Notes: generated by a model not told the origin, from the letters alone. A DNA stretch of 13,672 nt from a bacterium (GCA_021781095.1 JAJXXM010000042.1:1-13672), one strand, 5' to 3'. Shown: positions 6,041 to 12,191, counted from the stretch's first letter. Numbers and translations are program-made.

Positions 6041-6294
6041 TGCCCTTCCTACTGACGAATCTGTTGCTTTGCGTCTTGTTCGGCTATCTTACCATGACGA
6101 TGCCGCACAATGCGCCGAGAGTGGTTCGTTGGTTCACGCTTGTATCCACCGTCGGACTCATCGGATTGCTCATCGGCACGATCTTACCGATGGCGCCGCG
6201 AACCGTGGTGAACGCTCCGATCACGATCGGCTTCACGGTTTTGCTAGGGGTTTTCGCCGCGTTCGGAAACTTCGTGAGCCGACGTAAGGTGTGA
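6028..6294 (+). CDS. Small three-helix membrane protein, possible immunity partner
   Basis: The 88-residue protein has three predicted membrane helices, near residues 4-25, 33-55 and 63-83, and a basic tail (SRRKV) that would sit in the cytoplasm. Its ATG lies inside the last codons of the lipoprotein gene (13-base overlap), so its translation is probably coupled to that gene. Small multi-helix membrane proteins directly coupled to a secreted or surface protein with a hydrophobic tail are often immunity or export partners; here that is inference from arrangement only. The stop codon lies in the left arm of a 36-base perfect palindrome. No family is recognised. A chance open frame is less likely given the clean helix pattern and coupling. 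Confidence 0.65.
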   Translation: MPTLVPFLLTNLLLCVLFGYLTMTMPHNAPRVVRWFTLVSTVGLIGLLIGTILPMAPRTVVNAPITIGFTVLLGVFAAFGNFVSRRKV

Positions 6295-6324
6295 AGCTGG
6301 CCCGGAACCGGGCCAGCTTCACAC
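6289..6324. terminator. Perfect 17-bp-arm palindrome at the end of the lipoprotein operon
   Basis: GTGTGAAGCTGGCCCGG (6289-6305) and its exact complement (6308-6324) are separated by AA. The stem is long and GC-rich but has no T tract after it on either strand, so it is not a standard intrinsic terminator. It may stabilise the mRNA 3' end or bind protein. It contains the stop codon of the 3-TM gene. Confidence 0.6.
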
Positions 6325-6652
6325 TGCACTCCGAACGGTGTCTGTACTCAGTCGGCTCCGTCGGGAAAACCGCCAAGGTAGAAGCCAGATCGGCCAAAAG
6401 ATATCCCGAAAACCAGGAAGCCGGGGAATTAACCGACGATTATCAGCACGAGGCCGGGCCGAAAATTTCGGCTCGGCCTTTTCTCGGTAACGCGGGGCCA
6501 AGGTTCGCCACCGTGAAGCGAATGGAGAAGAGTGTGGGTACCGCTCGAATATCCTCAAACTCCCGATTGTGGACGGGCGATCCTCTGCCACTAGAGCGTT
6601 TTGGGCGGTATCTTCAGTGGCCGAGTTCAGTACGATCCGACCGAGTGGGAGC
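6325..6652. other. Intergenic stretch, terminator only
   Basis: Apart from the terminator at 6451-6484, no gene or repeat is supported between the palindrome and the converging membrane-protein gene. Confidence 0.5.
6451..6484 (+). terminator. Intrinsic terminator for the lipoprotein operon
   Basis: AGGCCGGGCCGAAA (6451-6464) pairs with TTTCGGCTCGGCCT (6466-6479), with one G-T wobble, and runs into TTTTCT. This is a standard rho-independent terminator on the + strand, about 160 bases after the last + strand stop. Confidence 0.75.
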
Positions 6653-6994
6653 CTATATTGTAGTCGCCGCGTGGCCGTAAACACCAATAAGTGCAGCAAT
6701 TCCAGCGACGATTAACGCGACACGTATCGTTCGATTTCGATGTGGAACCGTGCGCGTCACCGCTGCGGCGATGATGCCGGATATTCCACTAACGACTAGG
6801 CCAATAAGTGCATAGCCAAAAACGCCAAAGAGTAAGTCCACAAGCGAATTAATGAGCCCGCCGCTACCAGAGAATATTGCAACCAGAACACGCCCTGCGT
6901 GGAACCCGACGCCGACACTCAGGCACCAGGTAAACCATCGAACAGCTTGAGCATAGAACCGCACCGAAAACGGCGGAGGGGGCAGCGCTTCCAT
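6653..6994 (-). CDS. Small membrane protein, unknown function
   Basis: A 113-residue protein starting MEALPPPPFSVR. The ATG at 6994 is chosen because AGGAGG (minus strand, 7009-7004) lies 9 bases upstream; an in-frame TTG at 7027 lacks such a site. Hydrophobic segments lie at about residues 22-42, 50-78 and 90-110, giving three or four membrane helices, with a basic loop (RTVPHRNRTIR) before the last. The gene faces the lipoprotein operon tail to tail, with the intervening terminator at 6451-6484. No family is recognised. Plasmid genes of this type include entry-exclusion and accessory membrane proteins, but nothing here shows that. Confidence 0.7.
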   Translation of the reverse strand: MEALPPPPFSVRFYAQAVRWFTWCLSVGVGFHAGRVLVAIFSGSGGLINSLVDLLFGVFGYALIGLVVSGISGIIAAAVTRTVPHRNRTIRVALIVAGIAALIGVYGHAATTI

Positions 6995-7057
6995 TGTTGC
7001 TAGCCTCCTATCGACCGAAATCCCCAAGGCTTAATTGAACCGACGAGGCTGATGGGT

Positions 7058-7342
7058 TCAAAACTCTGAACGCTTTTTGCCTTTATATGGCGATCCATTT
7101 TTATGTTGAGAGTATTTTTTACCATCGCCTCGTTTCTCATACGACCAAAAGGCATCTGTGAAGACCCCATCTGCTTCCTCATAGACCTTGCCCAAGTTAC
7201 CAATGGGACCTGCCGGTAGGCACGCAGCCGCGTTTTCAAGCAAGAGGTGCTCAGGGTGCTTATTCGCATCAGTGCAAAAAAGCGGGTGCTCTTGGACGCC
7301 ACCAATTTGCGCGTGATAGGTCATCTTTCGAATTTCAGGCAT
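7058..7342 (-). CDS. Hypothetical protein, probably a zinc-ribbon protein with a 5' frameshift
   Basis: From ATG 7342 there are 94 codons, beginning MPEIRKMTYH and containing HPLFC near residue 20, with a Lys/Arg-rich C-terminus. That ATG has no ribosome-binding site. The same frame stays open 27 bases further upstream and reads KFKCTRCSH, a typical CxxC zinc-ribbon start, immediately after an in-frame TGA. A tandem ATG ATG lies at 7376-7371, followed by four A residues (7370-7367). Removing one A would give MMKFKCTRCSHMPEIRKM and a 105-residue protein. As read, that start instead yields a 13-codon peptide ending across ATG 7342. So the gene is either frameshifted, misread in a homopolymer, or uses re-initiation. 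It lies 63 bases upstream of the membrane-protein ATG, same strand. No family recognised. Confidence 0.55.
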   Translation of the reverse strand: MPEIRKMTYHAQIGGVQEHPLFCTDANKHPEHLLLENAAACLPAGPIGNLGKVYEEADGVFTDAFWSYEKRGDGKKYSQHKNGSPYKGKKRSEF

Positions 7343-7538
7343 GTGCGAGCATCTGGTGCATTTGAATTTTCATCATGATGGTAGTCTATCACAGAGCGAT
7401 TGGCACGGGGCTCTTCCTGAAACCGATCAAATTCAGCCGTCCTTCTCTTCCTGAACGCGAACCGCGTGCGCGCTTGCGTGCTGCGCGTCGAGCTTTTTTC
7501 TGCGCTACGTGAAGCCTATCGCGTCATGCGAACGTGTG

Positions 7539-8045
7539 TCATTGGCAGTTTTTCCAGTAGAGATTGGCGACTTTTTGTGCGGCGCCGTGCTCGTGATGGC
7601 GCGCGTAATACCTGGCCGCGCTGTTGACGTACCCACGCACATCGGCGCAGACGACGCGATGGTTGCCCCACCCGGCGACGGCCGCGCCAAGGTGGAATCC
7701 TGCGAAGAGAGAGATGGCGCCGACGAGGATAAGCGCCCCGAGCATGATGGCCGCTTGCGTCACGGTGGCGCGGGTAAGGGTCGTGGCCCAGGCAGCGGCT
7801 TTTGCCCATTCGGGGTTGGTGGGCAGTCCGTTGCGAATCGTCTCGACGGTGTCGGTGGCGATGGAGCGCAAGTCGTCGACCATCTTCGCGCGTTCGTCGT
7901 TGGCCTTGGCGTCGGCGATAAACAGCAGCAGCACCGGGTCGAGATCAGACTGCTTGGTGATGTCGGCGATCGCGAGGGCTTCTTTGACTTCCTCGGTCGT
8001 TGGTGGGCGGCCGTTGAGTCGTTCGAAGGCTTCTTGAAAGGTCAT
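7539..8045 (-). CDS. traM: TraM-like protein of the oriT-proximal operon
   Basis: The 168-residue protein is mostly helical and charged (residues 1-90) with one strong membrane helix near 98-118 (AAIMLGALILVGAISLFAGF) and a short C-terminal tail with two cysteines and many aromatic and histidine residues. I do not see a diagnostic motif. The name rests on position: third gene of a traK-traL-traM order reading away from oriT, as in IncP plasmids, where TraM is a small protein that aids transfer. Its ATG overlaps the traL-like stop by 4 bases (ATGA), so the two are translationally coupled. Confident as a real gene, moderate for the homology. Confidence 0.7.
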   Translation of the reverse strand: MTFQEAFERLNGRPPTTEEVKEALAIADITKQSDLDPVLLLFIADAKANDERAKMVDDLRSIATDTVETIRNGLPTNPEWAKAAAWATTLTRATVTQAAIMLGALILVGAISLFAGFHLGAAVAGWGNHRVVCADVRGYVNSAARYYARHHEHGAAQKVANLYWKNCQ

Positions 8046-8752
8046 CGCTGGCCGACTCCGATGCGTTCGGCGATGCTATCGAACGCCGGGAACATCTTGC
8101 CGAGCCAGCGCCGGAGGGTGAGGCGCTCGCCGTAGTTGAGCGCGTCGCCGTCGCTGAAGCGGCGTGCCGGATGGGCGCCGAAGGTGGCATCGAAACAGGC
8201 GGCGTGCAGTTCGAGCAGATCGATCTCGATGCCGCCGGCGGCGAAGAAGGCCGTGCGGGTTTTTGAGGTGTTCCAGCGTTCGAAGCGGTCGGGGTCGCCG
8301 AAGTAGCAATTGCGGACGGCGACGATCGCCTTTGCCGTTGGGCCAAAGGTCTCGAGTGCGGGCTGGAGGAGGGCGATGGAGAACGGCGTGCGATTGAGCA
8401 GCCAGAAGACCACCAGGCTACGCTGGAGCTCTTTGAGCGCGTCGCTCAAGTAGTCTCCCTGCGCGGTGACGTCAGCGCCGATGTTGCCCGGGAGGGAGAT
8501 CACGACGTCGTTGGTTTTGAAGCGATCCAGTGCGGTTGCCACTTCGAGCCATCCTTGGTGTTGGCGCGGGTCGGCGACGAGGGTTTCGACTGCGGGCACG
8601 TTGTCGTAGAGGGTCGCGAGATCGGCGTTGCGTAGGTCGGTATCGACGAGCGCAACGTGCTTGCCTCGGGCAATGAGGTACTCGGTGAGGGTTGCAGCGA
8701 GGGTCGATTTCCCGACGCCGCCTTTATCGCCGTGGATGAGGTAGACGCTCAC
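8042..8752 (-). CDS. traL: TraL-like P-loop ATPase (ParA/MinD superfamily)
   Basis: The 236-residue protein begins MSVYLIHGDKGGVGKST, with a deviant Walker A motif at residues 8-17, and has the second signature LVDTDLRNADLA near residues 37-48. The Walker B strand appears as DVVISLPG near residue 80; the usual acidic residue is not obvious there. This is a ParA/MinD-type ATPase but distinct from the partition ParA at 3685-4326: the rest of the sequence is unrelated and it has no DNA-binding partner gene. In IncP plasmids TraL is such an ATPase, encoded between traK and traM, exactly this order. The start is GTG 8752, overlapping the traK stop by 4 bases (GTGA), with GGAG just upstream. It probably assists transfer initiation; the mechanism in the family is not well defined. 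Confidence 0.82.
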   Translation of the reverse strand: MSVYLIHGDKGGVGKSTLAATLTEYLIARGKHVALVDTDLRNADLATLYDNVPAVETLVADPRQHQGWLEVATALDRFKTNDVVISLPGNIGADVTAQGDYLSDALKELQRSLVVFWLLNRTPFSIALLQPALETFGPTAKAIVAVRNCYFGDPDRFERWNTSKTRTAFFAAGGIEIDLLELHAACFDATFGAHPARRFSDGDALNYGERLTLRRWLGKMFPAFDSIAERIGVGQR

Positions 8753-9126
8753 AAGTCTCCGACCGGTGGGAGCACGTGTCGCTTGGCAGCGGTCGGCGAC
8801 TGTGGTGCAGCCGCGTCTTTGGTCGTTCCGTCGCTTGTCTTTCTTGGTGCTGCAGGTCGCTTGACCGGTGGCTTCGTTGCCGTGCGCAGGTATTTCTTGA
8901 GGGTGGGCGTTCCGAGGTCGAACCCCTCGGTTTTGGCCGCACTCACAATCTCTTCGAACGAGTAGCCTTTAGCGAGTGCCGCACGGATCTCTTTGCGTGT
9001 GATTCGCACGACGTCTGCTGCCACGAGATCGCGTTTCACCACTTCACTCTTCGGTTTCTGTGGCAGCGCTGCTAACGTCTGCGCAAACGCTCGAACTTGC
9101 TCGACGGTATAGGTTTTCCGTTTCAC
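8749..9126 (-). CDS. traK: TraK-like oriT-binding protein
   Basis: The 125-residue, very basic protein starts at GTG 9126, preceded by AGGAG (minus strand, 9138-9134) with 7-base spacing; longer open frames upstream run through the oriT region and the opposite-strand traJ-traI genes and are not real. The N-terminal half is helical. Residues 40-82 (RITRKEIRAALAKGYSFEEI, then a turn, then TPTLKKYLR) look like a helix-turn-helix, the shape of RK2 TraK (AAMDAGYALKTIWEHM and STFLRYV in that protein). The last 40 residues are Lys/Pro/Ala-rich and probably disordered. In RK2, TraK binds the leading side of oriT and wraps it. It is first in the operon traK-traL-traM and diverges from traJ across the oriT candidate. 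Confidence 0.8.
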   Translation of the reverse strand: MKRKTYTVEQVRAFAQTLAALPQKPKSEVVKRDLVAADVVRITRKEIRAALAKGYSFEEIVSAAKTEGFDLGTPTLKKYLRTATKPPVKRPAAPRKTSDGTTKDAAAPQSPTAAKRHVLPPVGDL

Positions 9127-9355
9127 GACACTTCTCCTCACGCTTTGGCGAACGATCGCCTTCCTTCGTCCAGGACTCATCCCCCACCTCTCTCCGCATA
9201 TTCCCTTTGTATGCTTGTGTAGTTGGAGCAAGAAGGAGTCTTCGGCCACCGCGCCGAAGGCGCAGCGGCCGAGACTACGTGGTGATGATGGCTCGGTCGC
9301 TGCGGCCTGATGGCCTACGCTCTGTCGCCCTCTCACCGAAAGAAAGGACCGTTGC
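9127..9355. other. Candidate origin of transfer (oriT) between traK and traJ
   Basis: This is the only intergenic space between the divergent traK-type and traJ-type genes, where IncP-family plasmids carry oriT. It contains a strong two-part hairpin (9238-9275) and a small inverted repeat GGCGA-ACGA-TCGCC (9146-9159). A clear match to the RK2-type nick sequence (ATCCTG) was not found; the nearest is AGTCCTGG on the minus strand near 9170. It must also carry the divergent promoters. The call rests on gene order. Confidence 0.6.
9238..9275. repeat. Two-part hairpin in the oriT candidate
   Basis: Outer arms GTCTTCGGCC (9238-9247) and GGCCGAGAC (9267-9275) pair with one bulged T. An inner stem GCGCC-GAA-GGCGC (9251-9263) sits in the loop. 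The fold is strong on either strand and resembles recognition hairpins beside nick sites; no T tract follows, so a terminator is less likely. Confidence 0.6.
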
Positions 9356-9676
9356 ATGAGCGAGACCCGGCAGCGTACCGAGATCGTGCGGGTGCGCTTG
9401 ACGCCTGCCGAGCTTGCGGAGCTTCGCGCGAAGGCCGGTGGCAGCGTTGCGGGGTTTGTGCGTGCGGCGGCGCTCGGGCGGCGGTTGAAGGTACGCGATC
9501 CGGCGCTCGTCGCCGGGCTGACGAACTTGGGGCGTTTGGGCGGACTCTTACAACGCGCGTTGACGCAGATCGATGCGGGTAAGAATTCGGCGGCGTTGCG
9601 TCCGCAGATTGAAGCGACGCTGGCCGCGGTGCGCCGTGCGGCCGATGGCATTGCCGGGACGTTGCCGGGGGCGTAG
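9356..9676 (+). CDS. traJ: TraJ/MobC-like relaxosome accessory protein
   Basis: The 106-residue protein has an N-terminal ribbon-helix-helix (about residues 8-45: strand EIVRVRLT, helix PAELAELRAKAG, turn, helix VAGFVRAAALG) followed by the conserved LTNLGRLGGLLQ (residues 55-66) and a C-terminal helical region. RK2 TraJ has the same layout and near-identical motif (INGDLGRLGGLLK), and MobC proteins have a related one. These proteins bind oriT next to the nick site and load the relaxase. AAAGGA (9343-9348) is 7 bases before ATG 9356. It lies 2 bases upstream of traI, in one operon, and diverges from traK across the oriT candidate. Confidence 0.88.
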   Translation: MSETRQRTEIVRVRLTPAELAELRAKAGGSVAGFVRAAALGRRLKVRDPALVAGLTNLGRLGGLLQRALTQIDAGKNSAALRPQIEATLAAVRRAADGIAGTLPGA

Positions 9677-9678
9677 GG

Positions 9679-11856
9679 ATGCACGGGAAGGTGATGGCGA
9701 GCGGTCGCGGGGCGAGCGGCTTGGTGGGCTACCTGACGCGGGAGCGCGCCGGTCGTGCGCTCACCGAGTACGTGACGGGGGACCAGCACGAGCTTGGGGC
9801 GGTGGTGTATCGCAATCTGCTGGCCGCGGGTCCGCAGGAGGCGGCGCGGGAGATGGCCCGGACGGCGACGCTGTCCGAGCGTTGTGCCAAGCCGTTTTTG
9901 CATATCGAGTTGTCGTGGCATCCCAGCGAGCGGCCGAGCGATGCGCAGATGGTGGAAGCCCTCGATCGGACGCTGGCCAAGATGGGGCTGGAGGATCGGC
10001 AGGCGGTCTATGCGGTGCACCGTGAGAAGGCGCACTTACACATTCATGCGGCGATCAATCGGGTCGGGGCGGATGGGCGTGCGTGGGCGGTGTGGCGCAG
10101 TGCCGAGCGGTTGGAGGCGGCGAGCCACGCGGTCGAGCGCGAGCTCGGGTTTGCGCCGCGCGAGCAGTTTTTGCGCCCCGCGCGCGAGCAAGGGCGGGGA
10201 ACAGCGCAGCAGCAGCGGATTGCCGAGCGCAGTGGGATCGCGCCGGAGGCGAGCTACCAGGAGCGGTTGGTGGCGGGGCGGGAGCAGGCGGCGGCGTTCG
10301 CTGCGCGGGTTGGGGAGGTTGCGCGGGCGGCGTTGCGCGAGGCGCAGAATTGGGAGCAAGCACATGCCCAGCTCGCCGTCCACGACCTGGGCGTGCGCGC
10401 CTACGTCAATCCGAAGAGCCCGACGCGGGTAGGGTTGGAGATCGTGGAGCTGCGGAGTGGGGAGCGGTGCGGGGCGAGTGCGCTTGGGAGCGACTACGGC
10501 CGGGCGAAGCTGGAGCAGCGCTTGGGCGCGTTCGCGTCGGGGCCGTTGCACGCGCGTTTCGAGGCGTTGCGGGGGGTGGACGCTTCGCGTCCCGACCGAA
10601 ACCCTGCGCCGGAGCGGAGGCGGCCCGTCGCGGGCCGGGAAACGTCGCGGCGAACGCGCGTCGACTCGCCGTTGTGGCAAGGGTATCAGGCTGCGCGGTT
10701 GGAGCGGACGGCTGGGCGCGAGCGTGCACTCGACCAACAGCGGGCGCACGATCGCGACCGGCGTGCGGCGCTGCGCGAGCACGCGGCCAAGGAACGCGCG
10801 CTGCTGCGCGAGAGTGGGCTGCACGGAGCGGTGGGCAAAGCGGCGCGGGCGGAGTTGGCGTTCGCGCATGCGCAGCGGCGCGCGGTGCTTGAGGCAACGC
10901 TTGCGAGCGAACGCGCGGAGCTCCAGCGCGCGTACGGTGCGCGCACCTGGACGCAGTACGTGGTCGAGCGCGCGGGTGCCGGCGACAATCGCGCGATCGC
11001 GCAGCTGGCCGAGTGGAATCGCGGGAACGAGCGATCGATCGAGTACGCGGCGACCTGCGAGCAGCCGCGCGAGCAGGTGGAGCGCACGGCGCCGCTGGCG
11101 CGGACGTTGGCGGATCTGTCGTACACGGTCGATCGGCGCACGGGCGACGTCACGTATGCGTGGACGCGCGATGGCCGTGACGCCTTTACCGATATTGGCG
11201 AGAAGATCGTGCTGCGCGATGGCACCGACCGCGACGCGGTGCGTGCGGTGCTGCAGTTGAGCGAGGCGAAATGGGGCACGACGATTCATCTGGAGGGCAG
11301 CGAGGCGTTCAAGCGTCTTGCGACCGAGGTGGCGACGCAGATGCGGATCACCATCGACAACCGCGAGCTGCAGAGTTATCAACGCACGTTGATCGCCGAG
11401 CGCGAGGTGCGCGAGCAGGTCGAGCGCGTCCGGCAGGAAGCGCAGGAACGCGCGCGGATGGAGCGCGCAGAGGCGGCGCACCGCGAGGAGCTGCAGCGCC
11501 AGGAGCGCACGCGCATCCTCGATGGCCGCGAACTCGAAGCCAACAGGCGCTTACGGCCGGGCATCTATCACGGCGCGCGGTATCTGGGCGAGCTGACGAT
11601 CGAGGGCAAGGAGATCGCCGTGGTGGGCATTGGGGAGCGGCGGATTGCGTTTGCGCGCGATGCGCTCGATGGCCGCGTCGAGGGCGAGCGTTTTTCGGTG
11701 TATCGCCCGGGCGGACGCGATTCCGACGTGATCGGCAGCCGTGCGGAAACCGAAGTGGCATGGGAGCACGATCGCGAGCAGGCTGCGCGCGAGCTGCGCG
11801 AAACGGGCCGCGAGATGGCGCACGAGCAGCAGATCGATAGAGGGATGGAACGATGA
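9679..11856 (+). CDS. traI: TraI-like MOBP relaxase with LPD7 and coiled-coil C-terminus
   Basis: The relaxase nicks oriT and leads the strand into the recipient, bound through a tyrosine. The N-terminal domain (about residues 1-165) has a candidate catalytic Tyr18 (GLVGYLT), the HIELSWHPSERPSDAQ stretch, and the metal site H114, H121, H123 with N127 (VHREKAHLHIHAAINRV). A basic, alpha-helical middle (165-450) follows. Residues about 475-560 (SYTVDRRTGDVTYAW ... LEGSEAFKRLA) match the LPD7 domain found in large polyvalent and relaxase proteins. A charged coiled coil (565-612) leads to a small beta-rich C-terminal domain (PGIYHGARYLGELTIEG onward). At 725 residues it is of ordinary length for a TraI-type relaxase. 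The stop overlaps the next ATG (ATGA). No primase or helicase signature was seen. Confidence 0.92.
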   Translation: MHGKVMASGRGASGLVGYLTRERAGRALTEYVTGDQHELGAVVYRNLLAAGPQEAAREMARTATLSERCAKPFLHIELSWHPSERPSDAQMVEALDRTLAKMGLEDRQAVYAVHREKAHLHIHAAINRVGADGRAWAVWRSAERLEAASHAVERELGFAPREQFLRPAREQGRGTAQQQRIAERSGIAPEASYQERLVAGREQAAAFAARVGEVARAALREAQNWEQAHAQLAVHDLGVRAYVNPKSPTRVGLEIVELRSGERCGASALGSDYGRAKLEQRLGAFASGPLHARFEALRGVDASRPDRNPAPERRRPVAGRETSRRTRVDSPLWQGYQAARLERTAGRERALDQQRAHDRDRRAALREHAAKERALLRESGLHGAVGKAARAELAFAHAQRRAVLEATLASERAELQRAYGARTWTQYVVERAGAGDNRAIAQLAEWNRGNERSIEYAATCEQPREQVERTAPLARTLADLSYTVDRRTGDVTYAWTRDGRDAFTDIGEKIVLRDGTDRDAVRAVLQLSEAKWGTTIHLEGSEAFKRLATEVATQMRITIDNRELQSYQRTLIAEREVREQVERVRQEAQERARMERAEAAHREELQRQERTRILDGRELEANRRLRPGIYHGARYLGELTIEGKEIAVVGIGERRIAFARDALDGRVEGERFSVYRPGGRDSDVIGSRAETEVAWEHDREQAARELRETGREMAHEQQIDRGMER

Positions 11857-11957
11857 GCGAAGGCAAGCCGATTCAGCAACGCCTGTTCGACGAAATCGCC
11901 GCGCGCAAACCCGACGGCGACGAGATCGGGTTTCATCAAACGGTAGCAACAGCATGA
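11853..11957 (+). CDS. 34-residue ORF between traI and trfA
   Basis: MSEGKPIQQRLFDEIAARK begins at an ATG overlapping the traI stop (ATGA), and its own TGA overlaps the ATG of the trfA 5' fragment at 11954 in the same way. Two four-base overlaps in a row suggest it is translated and couples traI to trfA. It is acidic and helical at the start, with no signal or domain. It could act as a leader that tunes initiator level, or be a short remnant gene. It was found by reading the sequence, as it is too short for most gene callers. Confidence 0.6.
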   Translation: MSEGKPIQQRLFDEIAARKPDGDEIGFHQTVATA

Positions 11958-12006
11958 AAAAGGACACTCGCCAGCACGCGTCCGCACATGAATCACGATC
12001 CTCGCG
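11954..12006 (+). pseudogene. trfA: trfA 5' fragment (start codon and first ~18 codons)
   Basis: ATG 11954 opens MKKDTRQHASAHESR and, across the right junction, would continue in frame into the remaining trfA at the left end (IMLRSALFG from about 1058). The joined protein is about 263 residues. The ATG overlaps the TGA of the 34-codon ORF. In the present arrangement this frame runs on into chromosomal sequence and has no meaningful continuation. Confidence 0.75.
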
Positions 12007-12014
12007 CATCGATG
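11988..12014. other. Right junction of the integrated element (attR-like)
   Basis: ATGA-ATCACGATCCT is followed by CGCGCATCGATG; the left junction reads ATGATCACGATTCCT and then TCATTATG. Coding identity switches here from plasmid (trfA start) to the FMN reductase C-terminus. The crossover lies between 11999 and 12009. ATG 11988 opens a 64-codon frame but is probably not a natural start. Confidence 0.75.
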
Positions 12015-12182
12015 CCATACGGGACGACACTTCCATTCGGCAATGTTGCCGAAACCTTCGACGAAAACGGGGTGCCGCATGCCGACTACGTTCGCGCCTC
12101 CACGAAGACGTTTCTTGATGAATTCACTTGGTACGTCGAGGCGCTGCGCGCCCGTCGCGTCGGCGGCGTTCCGTATGAATAG
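12009..12182 (+). pseudogene. NADPH-dependent FMN reductase, C-terminal part
   Basis: The 57 residues SMPYGTTLPFGNVAETFDEN and onward, through FLDEFTWYVEALRARR, match the ending of NADPH-dependent FMN reductases: a variable loop, F-DE-G, then the last amphipathic helix carrying FLDE--WY--AL. It is the missing end of the gene that begins at 633. Joined at the CAT shared by both junctions, the protein reads MITIPSSMPYGTT across the seam, as family members do. The open frame actually starts at ATG 11988 inside the element end, so a 64-residue fragment could be made, but it lacks the FMN site. It precedes the SDR gene by 9 bases, consistent with a formerly continuous operon. Confidence 0.85.
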
Positions 12183-12191
12183 CGGGCGCCG

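Larger units (their letters stand above)
1057..12006. mobile_element. Integrated IncP-like mobilizable plasmid, about 10.95 kb
   Basis: The segment carries a TrfA-type initiator, an iteron origin, partition genes, a possible toxin-antitoxin pair, cargo genes and a TraKLM/TraIJ-type relaxosome, and is bounded by two halves of one FMN reductase gene. Its own trfA gene is split across the two ends, so the segment is a circularly permuted plasmid. It has no integrase, transposase, coupling protein or mating-pair genes, so mobilization would need a helper system, and the integration enzyme, if any, lies elsewhere. The boundaries are known to within about 10 bases. Alternative: an assembly chimera joining a plasmid to a chromosome at short shared sequences. 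Confidence 0.85.

Noticed and set aside
7509..8135. A 208-codon + strand frame opposite the traM-like gene
   Set aside because: It is antisense to a gene with a clear membrane helix and coupled start, and has no motif of its own.
8749..10035. A 428-codon minus-strand open frame that includes the traK-like gene at its end
   Set aside because: Only the last 125 residues are protein-like; the rest runs antisense through oriT, traJ and the start of traI. GTG 9126 with AGGAG is the real start.
10036..11481. A 481-codon open frame on the minus strand
   Set aside because: It is antisense to the relaxase gene, Arg/Leu/Pro-rich and without motifs, typical of the shadow frame of a GC-rich gene.
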